Shown here: positions 33,842 through 41,794 of the stretch, piece by piece
Position numbering within the stretch: position 1 is the first letter of the stretch
Layout: each line of letters begins with the position of its first letter
Assembly (NCBI GenBank): GCA_019752535.1
Contig: JAIEMA010000037.1
Location: 1-55,554, forward strand
Origin: Bacteriovoracaceae bacterium
GTDB taxonomy: Bacteria; Bdellovibrionota; Bacteriovoracia; Bacteriovoracales; Bacteriovoracaceae
Length of the DNA stretch: 55,554 nucleotides
Direction: 5' to 3'
Notes under the pieces: model-generated
What the model was told of the DNA's origin: nothing
Database searches by the model: none
Seen by the model: only the letters and a program-made list of their open reading frames with translations
Program-made: the position numbers and the translations under genes

Positions 33842-33861
33842 AATGTTAACAGGTTAACATT
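33842..33861. promoter_or_regulatory. operator palindrome F
   Basis: AATGTTAACAGGTTAACATT, an almost perfect dyad. It ends ten bases before the start codon of the DUF547 lipoprotein gene, and its arm runs directly into the AAGGAG ribosome-binding site. Confidence 0.78.
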
Positions 33862-33940
33862 AAGGAGCTAGTTGGTCTAGCTTATCCTAAAAAACTTACA
33901 GGTTGATGCTGAAGCAGCGAATAAAGAATAGACACTGCAA

Positions 33941-34501
33941 CTACCGAGATTTCAAGCCGTTACGAAATTTACGCGATTTCATAACGTTTCCACACCCACT
34001 CATACTGCACCAAGTTCTAGTTGCAGATTTGCTCTTATCATAAAACAAATGAGAACAATTTGGATTTTCACATTTTTTTAATCGGTGGGGTTGAGATTTC
34101 AAAAGAAAATCCTGCAATTGAATTTGTAACCAGGCAATACCTTGATTAGAAAACTGACCTGGCACAAAAGAGAAAGTAAGCTCTTCTGAAAACTCAACAT
34201 GGGTAGTTATAGGGTGATTGTGAAAAATCGTGTTGAGCTTTTTTAACGATGTTGTTGAGCTTTTTGCTAAAATAGCAGATTCAAATAAACTTCTTAATAA
34301 TGTTCGCAACTGTGAGGCGACTTCTACCGATAAATCAAGATGGGTGAAATCTATCTTGTGCTGTAAGGAAAGATCCTTACTCCATCTCTCTATATCGGCC
34401 TTTGATTCAAAGAGATCAAGCATAGAATTTGAATGGATAAATATAGTATTACAAAAATCCAGAATAGGATGCCCACCAACAAAAGCAAAATTTCGCTTCA
34501 T
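33941..34501 (-). CDS. CGNR zinc-finger regulator (ABATE domain)
   Basis: The 186-aa protein begins FAFVGGHPILDFCNTI, typical of the ABATE domain. It ends with a CGNR-type zinc finger: CENPNCSHLFYD, TRTWCSMSGCGNVMKSRKF. Such proteins are stand-alone transcription factors. It is divergent from the AhpD-like/glutaredoxin pair, and the 219-base region between them holds repeats (see 34631-34710) that it may bind. Confidence 0.82.
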   Translation of the reverse strand: MKRNFAFVGGHPILDFCNTIFIHSNSMLDLFESKADIERWSKDLSLQHKIDFTHLDLSVEVASQLRTLLRSLFESAILAKSSTTSLKKLNTIFHNHPITTHVEFSEELTFSFVPGQFSNQGIAWLQIQLQDFLLKSQPHRLKKCENPNCSHLFYDKSKSATRTWCSMSGCGNVMKSRKFRNGLKSR

Positions 34502-34630
34502 TTATTTACCTCATACGTAACCTTCATTATAAGCTTAGATAGACAAGAATCAAAGCTCCATTAATAAATAAGAACCTCCTTTAATCAAATTAACGAAGCG
34601 TAACAGCCTGCAATTACAAGTATTCCCTCA

Positions 34631-34710
34631 TAACCACCAAAAACAACTTTGACGGTTACTGAAACAGTGTTAACCTCCATAACAAGAAACAACGGTTACC
34701 AAAAATAAAG
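34631..34710 (+). promoter_or_regulatory. repeat-rich control region before AhpD-like/glutaredoxin genes
   Basis: ACGGTTAC occurs twice exactly 40 bases apart (34652-34659, 34692-34699), each followed by an A-rich stretch; inverted forms TAACCACC (34631) and TTAACCTCC (34670) lie around them. AGTGTTAACCTCCATAACAA (34666-34685) is also a weak copy of the region-wide 20-bp palindrome. An AAAGGAG site precedes the ATG at 34721. The rest of 34502-34720 shows no gene. Confidence 0.5.
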
Positions 34711-34720
34711 GAGATTTATT

Positions 34721-35269
34721 ATGTCGAAATTCAAAGTCAATACATTAGAGACGGCCCCAGCTGATACAAGGGCAACATTAGAACAAGTACAAAAAGGTAT
34801 GGGGTTTATTCCAAATCTTTTTGGCGTCTTTTCAAATAATCCTGAAATATTGAAAAGCTACTTGAATTTAAGTGATTCTTTTTCAAAATCGGGTTTCTCG
34901 CCTCTGGAGCAACAAGTTGTCCTCCTTACTGTCAGTAGAGAGAATGGCTGCCAATACTGCATGGCTGCCCACACAGCGATTTCATTAATGTCAAAGCTAG
35001 ATGAGAGTGTCATTGGTCAACTTAGAGCAGGAGAGAAGCTTAATGATTCAAAACTAGAATCATTAAGAAATTTTACAGCGAGAGTAACATCTTCTCGAGG
35101 GTGGATTGATCCATCTGATCTGGAAAAATTTCTAACTACAGGTTATAGTGAATCTCAGGCCATGGCTGTCGTTCTTGGTGTCACGATGAAAACTCTCTCT
35201 AATTACATTAACCACCTTGCAAAAACACCTTTAGATGATGCCTTCAAGCCACAGGCCTGGACTAGATAA
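34721..35269 (+). CDS. AhpD-like peroxidase (carboxymuconolactone decarboxylase family)
   Basis: The 182-aa cytoplasmic protein has KGMGFIPNLFGVFSNNPEIL and NGCQYCMAAHTAISL, the CxxC-x3-H redox site of AhpD/peroxidase-related CMD proteins. Length and layout fit this subfamily. The next gene, 17 bases on, is a glutaredoxin that could reduce it. It is divergent from the CGNR regulator. Confidence 0.87.
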   Translation: MSKFKVNTLETAPADTRATLEQVQKGMGFIPNLFGVFSNNPEILKSYLNLSDSFSKSGFSPLEQQVVLLTVSRENGCQYCMAAHTAISLMSKLDESVIGQLRAGEKLNDSKLESLRNFTARVTSSRGWIDPSDLEKFLTTGYSESQAMAVVLGVTMKTLSNYINHLAKTPLDDAFKPQAWTR

Positions 35270-35286
35270 AACTAAAAGGAGTAAGT

Positions 35287-35526
35287 ATGCCTGATATTAT
35301 TATCTACTCGAAAGATCATTGTCCTTATTGTACGAATGCAAAAAACCTTCTAACGAAACTGGGTCTGCCATTTAAAGAAATTGACCTGACGAATGACGTT
35401 GAAAAGCTCAAAGAACTGGTTGAAAAGACGAAGCATAGAACAGTTCCACAAATTTTCATAAATTCAAAATTCATTGGTGGTTTTGATAGTTTGGTGAAAA
35501 TTCATGAGGCGGGAGAACTTAAGTAA
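35287..35526 (+). CDS. glutaredoxin (GrxC type)
   Basis: A 79-aa dithiol glutaredoxin with CPYC at the end of strand 1 (IIYSKDHCPYCTNAKNLL), the cis-Pro site HRTVPQIFI and the GSH-binding IGGFDSL. GGAG precedes the start. It is paired with an AhpD-like peroxidase and so likely part of a peroxide or metalloid defence unit. Its C-terminus ends just before a hairpin terminator. Confidence 0.92.
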   Translation: MPDIIIYSKDHCPYCTNAKNLLTKLGLPFKEIDLTNDVEKLKELVEKTKHRTVPQIFINSKFIGGFDSLVKIHEAGELK

Positions 35527-35530
35527 TCAA

Positions 35531-35563
35531 AGATGGGCCATCTGCTCAAAAGGTGGCCTATCT
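35531..35563 (+). terminator. bidirectional terminator between glutaredoxin and adenylate cyclase genes
   Basis: AGATGGGCCA (35531-35540) pairs with TGGCCTATCT (35554-35563), one G-T wobble, 13-base loop, followed by an AT-rich stretch with a T6 run at about 35573. It sits between two convergent genes and overlaps the last base of the cyclase. Confidence 0.7.
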
Positions 35564-36765
35564 TATAAATTATTTTTTAATCCAACAAGTGAGACCTCAT
35601 GCGGAATGCCTGAAATCGTTTCTCGAGGAAAATCAGTCCGTTTAAATCTGGGAACAAAATTTTGTGATACTGCTAGATCATAATTTTGAGTTGTCGTTAG
35701 GATTCGTGATTGAAGCTCTTTCGTGTGCTTCTCAAGTTTGGCCGCAAGATTTACAGATTCGCCGAGGGTAGTAATTTCCATTCTCTCTTCATGACCTATA
35801 ACCCCAAAAATAACGGGACCATTGGTAATTGAAATACCGAACCCCAATTCGATGCCTTCTTTACCCCATTGATCGACCCAAAGGGATAGCTTCTCGTCTA
35901 GTGCCTCGGCAGTTTTTAGCGCTTGAGCCGAATAACCAGGAAGATCATTGATCACACCGAAATGAGCTAAGATTCCATCTCCCAGATATTTGTCAATGCT
36001 ACCGCCATTCTTGAAAATTGCCTCCGCTGCTATTGTTTGATACTCGCCTAGAATCTTTATAATTTTTTCTGGAGAAATAGTGTAAGACAGGCGACTAAAT
36101 CCACGCAAGTCAATCATCATCGTGGATGCATTCCTCACCTTCCCAAAACCAGGAACCAGCTCCTTAGACATTATATCAAAAGAGGCTAAAGAGTTTTTTC
36201 CAACCAATTTCTCAAGCGCTGATTCTTTTATCAGTTTTATCACAAATTTGTTTAAAAGCCTCTTTTTACGAATAACCGATAGAACTAAAAATCCCCCTAC
36301 GATGAGAACAGCTATCATTTTATCAATTTCAACACCAATGATGATAGTATTGGGATTTAAGTACTCGGCAAATTTCTTTGTTAAAGTAATACCTTCAGAA
36401 CGTAGAGCTGCAAAAACGACTGTGCCCCAAGCAAAGACAAATGACATCATCACAAAAATTATTTGTTTATATTGAAAAGTTAAACTCCTAACGGACAAGA
36501 AAACAAAAAAATACAAAAAAGTCGGTGCCCTAAGTGACAATGTGGCCGGTGATTCGTACTGAAGATGAAAAAGCCAAATTAAAACAGCAAGGACAATAAC
36601 ATCGATGGCAAGAAAGCTATACAGCTTGATACCATGTAAGACCTTTTTATGAGCGAACCAAACTCTCAGAATTAGAATGGGGAAATAGCCCAAGAACATC
36701 AAATTAACGGGTTCAAAGGAGGTTTTCGAAAATCCTTTTGGACTAACTTGATAAACCAAGAACAT
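35563..36765 (-). CDS. membrane-bound class III adenylate/guanylate cyclase
   Basis: An N-terminal membrane part (about six helices) is followed by a linker and a C-terminal cyclase catalytic domain: STMMIDLRGFSRL with the first metal Asp, DKYLGDGILAHFG with the second, and TTLGESVNLAAKLE, the substrate-contact block. Most catalytic residues are in place, but the usual Arg in AARLE is Lys (AAKLE). The open frame begins at an ATG with no Shine-Dalgarno and in mid-helix; a 28-residue frame at 36771-36857 supplies a better N-terminus and is separated by one missing T in a T5 run, so the true gene is probably 35563-36857 with a frameshift. Confidence 0.8.
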   Translation of the reverse strand: MFLVYQVSPKGFSKTSFEPVNLMFLGYFPILILRVWFAHKKVLHGIKLYSFLAIDVIVLAVLIWLFHLQYESPATLSLRAPTFLYFFVFLSVRSLTFQYKQIIFVMMSFVFAWGTVVFAALRSEGITLTKKFAEYLNPNTIIIGVEIDKMIAVLIVGGFLVLSVIRKKRLLNKFVIKLIKESALEKLVGKNSLASFDIMSKELVPGFGKVRNASTMMIDLRGFSRLSYTISPEKIIKILGEYQTIAAEAIFKNGGSIDKYLGDGILAHFGVINDLPGYSAQALKTAEALDEKLSLWVDQWGKEGIELGFGISITNGPVIFGVIGHEERMEITTLGESVNLAAKLEKHTKELQSRILTTTQNYDLAVSQNFVPRFKRTDFPRETISGIPHEVSLVGLKNNL

Positions 36766-36770
36766 GAAAA

Positions 36771-36857
36771 CTAAAAAGAGAAGCTGAGAATATGAAGCAA
36801 TTTTTCTGCTTTCTCTTGCTCGGTACGGATATGACTATTAAAGAATGAATGATTCAT
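36771..36857 (-). other. likely true N-terminus of the cyclase, split off by a one-base frameshift
   Basis: ATG at 36857 begins MNHSFFNSHIRTEQEKAEKL then LHILSFSF and TAG. If the T5 run (A5 on the plus strand, 36773-36777) had six bases the frame would continue SFSFLVFMFLVYQ into the cyclase, giving an intact first transmembrane helix. The start is 13 bases after the stop of the small secreted gene upstream, as expected in an operon. It could be a sequencing error, a real mutation, or slippage on a homopolymer. Confidence 0.6.
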
Positions 36858-36870
36858 TGGCCTCGAATTG

Positions 36871-37263
36871 TTAACACCATGTATTTTGAACACTAAGCTC
36901 GAAATCATAATTTGTGATTCCTGCAAAGGACGATTGGCGCAGTTTCAGATCAGTTTTCCCCCTCTCACATCCCCCCTCGCCTCCCAGGATGCCTTCTACA
37001 AAGGTATTAAACTTGTTCTTATCACTAAAGCTGCCTGTGATTAAAAAAGTATCTCCAGTACTGGAAACTTTGTGAATCGAAACACCTTGATGAGGTATCG
37101 CTAAGATATATTTCTCTATTTCTTCAGGAGTTCTCTTGAAAGGTAGCGCGGGGGTACTTTTCGTGGTCGACAAGGATTTTGTGTAGGACGAATTCCTCAT
37201 TGTGTTTGAGGAACTACTCGCAAAGACAGATATTTGTAAAAGCAGTATGAAAAAAGTTTGCAT
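36871..37263 (-). CDS. small secreted hypothetical protein
   Basis: A 130-aa protein with a signal peptide (MQTFFILLLQISVFASSSS), a Ser/Thr-rich linker, then a compact domain (EEIEKYILAIPHQGVSIHKV, STGDTFLITGSF, EGILGGEGGCERG) ending QNTWC with two cysteines that may pair. No family recognised. Operator G lies eight bases upstream of its start. The cyclase follows. Confidence 0.65.
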   Translation of the reverse strand: MQTFFILLLQISVFASSSSNTMRNSSYTKSLSTTKSTPALPFKRTPEEIEKYILAIPHQGVSIHKVSSTGDTFLITGSFSDKNKFNTFVEGILGGEGGCERGKTDLKLRQSSFAGITNYDFELSVQNTWC

Positions 37264-37271
37264 ATTAACGT

Positions 37272-37291
37272 AATGTTAACTTGTATACAAA
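37272..37291. promoter_or_regulatory. operator palindrome G
   Basis: AATGTTAACTTGTATACAAA, one degenerate half-site, between the divergent small secreted gene (start 37263) and the alpha/beta hydrolase (start 37422). Confidence 0.65.
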
Positions 37292-37421
37292 AGATGTCAA
37301 CAACCGAGTTAGGTGACCATTTTTTAGACAGTATTGAGCAAAAATGAGTCTCGAAAGCCAACTTCTTTGGCACGAACATTGCTTATAGAATTGTAATCAA
37401 CGCTACAAGGACCATATAATC

Positions 37422-38345
37422 ATGAAGAATCTATTTAGTATCCTTTTACTGGGCCTATCTCTATCTGCTTTTGGGGACTATAAAGATGTGGATACTTACG
37501 AAGAACATAAGCAAAATTTTAAGTATCAACTTATAGATCAATACAAGTTTGCCTATATTGACGAGGGAGCGGGACCTGTAATTGTCCTCCTCCATGGCAT
37601 TCCGACAAACTCATGGATGTATCGTAAAATGATTGAACCACTTGTAGCAAAAGGTTACAGGGTCATTGCCCCAGATCTTCTCGGAATGGGGGGAAGTAGC
37701 CGAAGTAGTGACCCCATGGAGCTTTCAGTTAAATCCCAGGCGCGTCTGTTGCTCATTCTTCTCAAAGACAAACTTAAACTAAAAGACTGGACTCATGTTG
37801 TTCATGATTTTGCCGGTCCAATAACGTGGGAAATGGCCGAACTGGATGGATTTAATATCAACAAACTAATCGTCCTTGACACTTTTGCTTTCGAGAAAGG
37901 CTGGAATCCCGGCCTAAACATATTCACAAAAGTATTTATGAATTTAGTGACGACGAAACCGTTACGAAAGATTTTTTTTACAAACGCCATCAAGAGCATG
38001 ATGAAAGAGACAGATACAATGTCAAAAGCAGAATTGAGGCAACTCACAGAAGGCTATGTCTTACCATTGCAGCAAGGGGCTTCAGATACTTATAAGAGCT
38101 TGTATTTCTCGGCAAACAAATTAAAAAAAGAATTACCTCGATACCAGAGGACACTTAATAAATTATCTACCATTCCCTCAAAAATAATCTGGGGAAGAAG
38201 TGATAAGTTCTTGTCCAGCACAGATCAGTTAGAACAAATAAAAGCAGCTTTAAAGACTGAAGACAAGGACATATTAGTTTTACAAAATGCAAAACATCTT
38301 ATTACAGAAGAGGCGCCAATTGAAATCGTTAACTTCATTGATTAA
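37422..38345 (+). CDS. secreted alpha/beta hydrolase (haloalkane dehalogenase-like)
   Basis: A signal peptide (MKNLFSILLLGLSLSAFG) is followed by the alpha/beta hydrolase oxyanion strand VLLHGIPTNSWMY, APDLLGMGGSS, and the nucleophile elbow VVHDFAGP with Asp instead of Ser, as in haloalkane dehalogenases and epoxide hydrolases. The catalytic acid lies in IWGRSDKFL and the His in NAKHLITEEAP. It likely hydrolyses a small hydrophobic ester, epoxide or halide in the periplasm. It overlaps the metalloprotease-like gene downstream. Confidence 0.83.
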   Translation: MKNLFSILLLGLSLSAFGDYKDVDTYEEHKQNFKYQLIDQYKFAYIDEGAGPVIVLLHGIPTNSWMYRKMIEPLVAKGYRVIAPDLLGMGGSSRSSDPMELSVKSQARLLLILLKDKLKLKDWTHVVHDFAGPITWEMAELDGFNINKLIVLDTFAFEKGWNPGLNIFTKVFMNLVTTKPLRKIFFTNAIKSMMKETDTMSKAELRQLTEGYVLPLQQGASDTYKSLYFSANKLKKELPRYQRTLNKLSTIPSKIIWGRSDKFLSSTDQLEQIKAALKTEDKDILVLQNAKHLITEEAPIEIVNFID

Positions 38346-38925
38346 AATCTTTCACATTCTAATATTTCTGGCTCCTTTTGCTCTTCACGCAAGAACAGAG
38401 GGTGTCACCTGTTATCCGTCAATAACTGATAAAGAATTTGATAATTTGGTAACAGAGACTAAAATATCTTATTTTCCACAATTATTAAATCTAAGCATTT
38501 CAATAAAAAAGTTCAATTCGGATGCTTACTATCTTCAGGCAAGCCCTGACTATAAAAGTCTTGTTAAAAAGAAGGCTTCTAGAAAGTATTTTATTGAAAT
38601 AAATACAAAGTTACTGAACTGCCCTCCAAGCATGGAATCTCTTGAAGCCATTCTGGTACATGAATTCGAACATCTTAATGACTACAATAAAATGTCATCG
38701 GTCACGATTGCCGATTTAGGCATTAAGTATGCGACTAATAAAAAATTTCGAACTCGGTACGAAAGAAAAACTGACGAGAAAGCGCTCAAAAAAGGTATCG
38801 GCCATGGTTTAATTGGTTATAGGAATTGGATTTATTCAAGACTCACCCCTAAGCAGCTGGCCACCAAGAAAAGATATTATTTTACACCTGAAGAAATAGA
38901 AGAATGGATGGACCACCACGAATAA
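38338..38925 (+). CDS. secreted HExxH metalloprotease-like protein
   Basis: The frame can start at an ATG 59 bases inside the hydrolase gene, but a TTG at 38338 gives a clean signal peptide (MIKIFHILIFLAPFALHA) and only 8 bases of overlap; neither has a good Shine-Dalgarno. The mature protein has LVHEFEHLNDY, a zincin HExxH helix, and a downstream DEKALKKG with an acidic residue that could be the third zinc ligand. It resembles small bacterial M48- or SprT-like predicted proteases. Part of an operon with the hydrolase and rhodanese. Confidence 0.7.
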   Translation: MIKIFHILIFLAPFALHARTEGVTCYPSITDKEFDNLVTETKISYFPQLLNLSISIKKFNSDAYYLQASPDYKSLVKKKASRKYFIEINTKLLNCPPSMESLEAILVHEFEHLNDYNKMSSVTIADLGIKYATNKKFRTRYERKTDEKALKKGIGHGLIGYRNWIYSRLTPKQLATKKRYYFTPEEIEEWMDHHE

Positions 38926-38935
38926 ATTTCTAAAT

Positions 38936-39814
38936 ATGAATATCTTTGTATTAAATCTTCTTTTAATCATAGTCTCCTTTGATGTTAATGCACGTGTGAT
39001 TATTATCACCCCCTCAGAGCTAATCAGAAAAATTGATAACTTTATTATCCTTGATGCGCGAGAATCTTCGTTCCAAGATGGTCACATACCAAATAGTATT
39101 AACTTTGACTGGAAGAATTATACAGAGGAGAGACCAGGAGGAATTAATACCATTTTTGGAAATCCTTCTAACTGGGGCAAAGTCAGTACAAAAAAACCCG
39201 AGATAGAAATGGCACTCTCAAGGATGGGCATTTCCAACGAATCAAAAGTAGTTATTATAGGCCAACCAAATTTATGGGGAACCGAAGGCAGAGTCGCTTG
39301 GAATTTATTATATTGGGGACTTCAGGACGTGTACCTGCTGGATGGAGGATTTCCTGCTTGGAAAGATTTAAAATACCCTATTGTCCAAGGCAATGAAAAC
39401 CTCAGTAACAAAAAACAGGGTAAGTTCATAGTGACATTTGATGAGACAAGACGAATCACGACGTCAGCGCTTGAAAATAAACACAAGGAACTCAAGCTAA
39501 TCGACAATCGGTCTCTTAACGAATTTAAAGGAGAAAAATATTTTGGACAAAAAAGAGCGGGTCATATTCCTAACGCGCTTAACATACCACTTCAAACACT
39601 CTACACAGGGAAGGGCTCATTTATCTCACGAGAACAATTTCAAAAAATTTCTCCCTCCACTAAATTAACTCAAGTGTCATATTGCATTGGCGGAGTGAGA
39701 TCTGCCCTGTATGCATTATTGTACGAAGCCTACTTTGAAAAAAAAGTTTTAAATTATGATGCATCCATCTGGGCATGGTCTTCAGATATTACCCTTCCCA
39801 TGCAACTGAAATAG
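38936..39814 (+). CDS. secreted tandem-rhodanese sulfurtransferase
   Basis: A signal peptide (MNIFVLNLLLIIVSFDVNA) is followed by two rhodanese domains. The first has ILDARESSFQDGHIPNSINF and no catalytic Cys. The second has LIDNRSLNEFKG, RAGHIPNALNIP and the active-site VSYCIGGVRSAL with Cys as nucleophile and the CxxGxR loop. It moves sulfane sulfur from thiosulfate or mercaptopyruvate to an acceptor such as a thiol or cyanide. Third gene of the hydrolase-protease operon. Confidence 0.88.
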   Translation: MNIFVLNLLLIIVSFDVNARVIIITPSELIRKIDNFIILDARESSFQDGHIPNSINFDWKNYTEERPGGINTIFGNPSNWGKVSTKKPEIEMALSRMGISNESKVVIIGQPNLWGTEGRVAWNLLYWGLQDVYLLDGGFPAWKDLKYPIVQGNENLSNKKQGKFIVTFDETRRITTSALENKHKELKLIDNRSLNEFKGEKYFGQKRAGHIPNALNIPLQTLYTGKGSFISREQFQKISPSTKLTQVSYCIGGVRSALYALLYEAYFEKKVLNYDASIWAWSSDITLPMQLK

Positions 39815-39912
39815 TTTCTGACGCATCTTCTCATTTTAAGTTTGTCTTTAGTCTACTGATTAGATTACGTTGAATTCTCATTTGAAATATGAAACAACCT
39901 CCACAGTTGGGA

Positions 39913-39932
39913 AATGTTTACATGTTACCATT
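39913..39932. promoter_or_regulatory. operator palindrome H
   Basis: AATGTTTACATGTTACCATT, slightly degenerate, upstream of the 141-aa protein gene at 39945. As at operator F, the right arm runs directly into AAGGAG and the start codon is 13 bases away. Confidence 0.68.
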
Positions 39933-39944
39933 AAGGAGATTTAA

Positions 39945-40370
39945 ATGATAATCACTCTTTTGAAATTCGCCTTCCTAGTCATTTTAACAAACTCTGCTTT
40001 TGCTAGTGAAACAATTTTTCTATCGGTGACTTCAAAAGATAAACTGACAGCTCAAATGACGACACTTTATCATGATGATCTTTTCTTGAGACCTGGGCAG
40101 AAAGTAAGAACACAAATACCATCATGGGTAGGTCAGGCCAATTCTCAAAAGCTATTCTATGAAATTTCGTTTGTAAAAAGAACGCCCCCTTCAGCAATTG
40201 AAACAATTATATCAACCATCATTACGGATAACGCGGGTTCAAACCCCAGGGTAATAGCTAACAGGAGTCTTAAATTTATTTTAAGGCCAAGAGAGATGAA
40301 GAGGGGCCGAATCACAATAAACCAAGGTGGAGTCAGGTTAGATAATGAATTTTCAATTGAGAATAAATAA
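39945..40370 (+). CDS. secreted protein, paralogue of 29852-30277
   Basis: A 141-aa protein with a signal peptide (IITLLKFAFLVILTNSAFA) and a cysteine-free, beta-rich mature domain (LSVTSKDKLTAQMTTLYHDD, LRPGQKVRTQIPSWVGQANS, FYEIS). Same length and blocks as the protein at 29852. It is preceded by operator H and followed 42 bases on by a peroxiredoxin-like gene. Confidence 0.72.
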   Translation: MIITLLKFAFLVILTNSAFASETIFLSVTSKDKLTAQMTTLYHDDLFLRPGQKVRTQIPSWVGQANSQKLFYEISFVKRTPPSAIETIISTIITDNAGSNPRVIANRSLKFILRPREMKRGRITINQGGVRLDNEFSIENK

Positions 40371-40412
40371 GATAAAAATGATAAATAATCTTTTGTAACA
40401 TAAGGTCTCATC

Positions 40413-41057
40413 ATGAACGCACTTACACTCACTACCCTTCTCTTTTTTTCTGTAAGCACTTTTGCCAGTCGTACGGCAGAAGAACGTAAAACCATATTCC
40501 AGAATGCGACCGAGAGGTTAAAAGAATCAGGGATCGAGAATAAAATCCCCAAGACCGGCGATACATTCCCCGATCTCAAACTAGGAGAGAAGAAAGTTTC
40601 AGAATGGATTTCTTCTGGTCCACTTGTGGTCACTTTTTATAGAGGGGGATGGTGTCCATATTGTGTAAAACAACTCAAAGAGATTAATCAATCAATTTCT
40701 AGTCTGAAAAGCTTAAAGGCAAACCTCATCGCGATCTCTCCTGAAAAAGAAAATGAAGTGAGAAAAACCAAAAATAAAAACAATCTAGACTTTCTTCTAC
40801 TCTCAGACAACAAAAACCAGCTTGCAAGGCGCCTTCATCTTGTGTTCAAGGTAAACAATGATGTCGTTACTGAGTACAAGGCACTAGGAATTGACCTTGA
40901 AGAAAGCCAAGGGAATAAGGCCTACGAATTACCCATCCCTGCAACTTTCGTCATCAGTAAAAACCGTAAAATCATCTATGCTTTTGCTGACGCGGATTAT
41001 ACTAAGAGAGCCGTTGTAAATGACATCATCGATGCGATAAAGAAAGATCATCATTAA
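40413..41057 (+). CDS. secreted peroxiredoxin-like (AhpC/TSA family) protein
   Basis: A signal peptide (MNALTLTTLLFFSVSTFA) is followed by a thioredoxin-fold domain: PKTGDTFPDLKLG, VVTFYRGGWCPYCVKQLKEI with the CxxC, LIAISPEKENEV and the cis-Pro LPIPATFVI. GWCPYC with two cysteines is typical of the thioredoxin-like peroxiredoxin group that reduces peroxides at the membrane or periplasm. It lies right of the operator-H operon and is convergent with the bufferin genes. Confidence 0.86.
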   Translation: MNALTLTTLLFFSVSTFASRTAEERKTIFQNATERLKESGIENKIPKTGDTFPDLKLGEKKVSEWISSGPLVVTFYRGGWCPYCVKQLKEINQSISSLKSLKANLIAISPEKENEVRKTKNKNNLDFLLLSDNKNQLARRLHLVFKVNNDVVTEYKALGIDLEESQGNKAYELPIPATFVISKNRKIIYAFADADYTKRAVVNDIIDAIKKDHH

Positions 41058-41071
41058 GAATTAATTGATTA

Positions 41072-41794
41072 TTATTTTACGACAAGTTTACTGAACATTA
41101 AGACTGACAAGGCTTCCGCCCACTCGTTTGGATCATACTCCCCAGCTGAAAGCTCCAGAACTCTACCAACTTCCTTTAACCCCTCCAATAGTTGATACGC
41201 CTTCTTCGAGAGCTTTTTAACTTCTACCTTTTCGCCTGCCTTAAACATGGCAAGATAACATATTTCATAAAGATCAAACTCTCCCAGAGACTCACTTCCA
41301 AGTTCACGATTCTGCCATATAATATCAAGCCTCATTTCCGTTTCAAAAAATATGATTCCCGACAAATCAAAATATGCGTTTCCAAGTACCTCTTGGGTCA
41401 ATTCAATTGGTGGTGATTGATTAGCATGGAAAAACCTCCAAAACTCTCTTTCAAAAACTGCCATTTGGTAAACCTCGTGTGCAACTTCTTTTGAGGTTAG
41501 TAAATTAGGAAAGTGGTCTCCATAGGATGTTAAATTTGTGAGATCAGACGGATAGAGTGAAATATATTCTTCAGCGTACGTAAGGAACTCATCGTCACCT
41601 AACACCAGCCAAGTTGCCTCATAGTTTTTCCCCAAGGCTTCTTGCATTCTCGCTTTGTAGTCCATCGCGTAGACCTTCAAGGCTCCTTCGGCCGTAAGAC
41701 TGCCACCAGGATCAATAATTCCCACCAGCTCTACAGATGAAACTCGAGACGTCACAGTATCAACAAAGAGTTGTTGGATTTTTTTAAGTTGCAT
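41072..41794 (-). CDS. DUF2063 protein, partner of the MNIO enzyme (BufC/HvfC-like)
   Basis: The start at 41794 (MQLKKIQQLFVDTV) overlaps the MNIO gene stop by 11 bases; the longer frame lies inside that gene. The 240-aa protein has the N-terminal helical DUF2063 domain (LKVYAMDYKARMQEALGKNY), which serves as precursor-binding partner of DUF692/MNIO enzymes in bufferin and related RiPP systems. It follows bufB in the same operon. Confidence 0.82.
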   Translation of the reverse strand: MQLKKIQQLFVDTVTSRVSSVELVGIIDPGGSLTAEGALKVYAMDYKARMQEALGKNYEATWLVLGDDEFLTYAEEYISLYPSDLTNLTSYGDHFPNLLTSKEVAHEVYQMAVFEREFWRFFHANQSPPIELTQEVLGNAYFDLSGIIFFETEMRLDIIWQNRELGSESLGEFDLYEICYLAMFKAGEKVEVKKLSKKAYQLLEGLKEVGRVLELSAGEYDPNEWAEALSVLMFSKLVVK

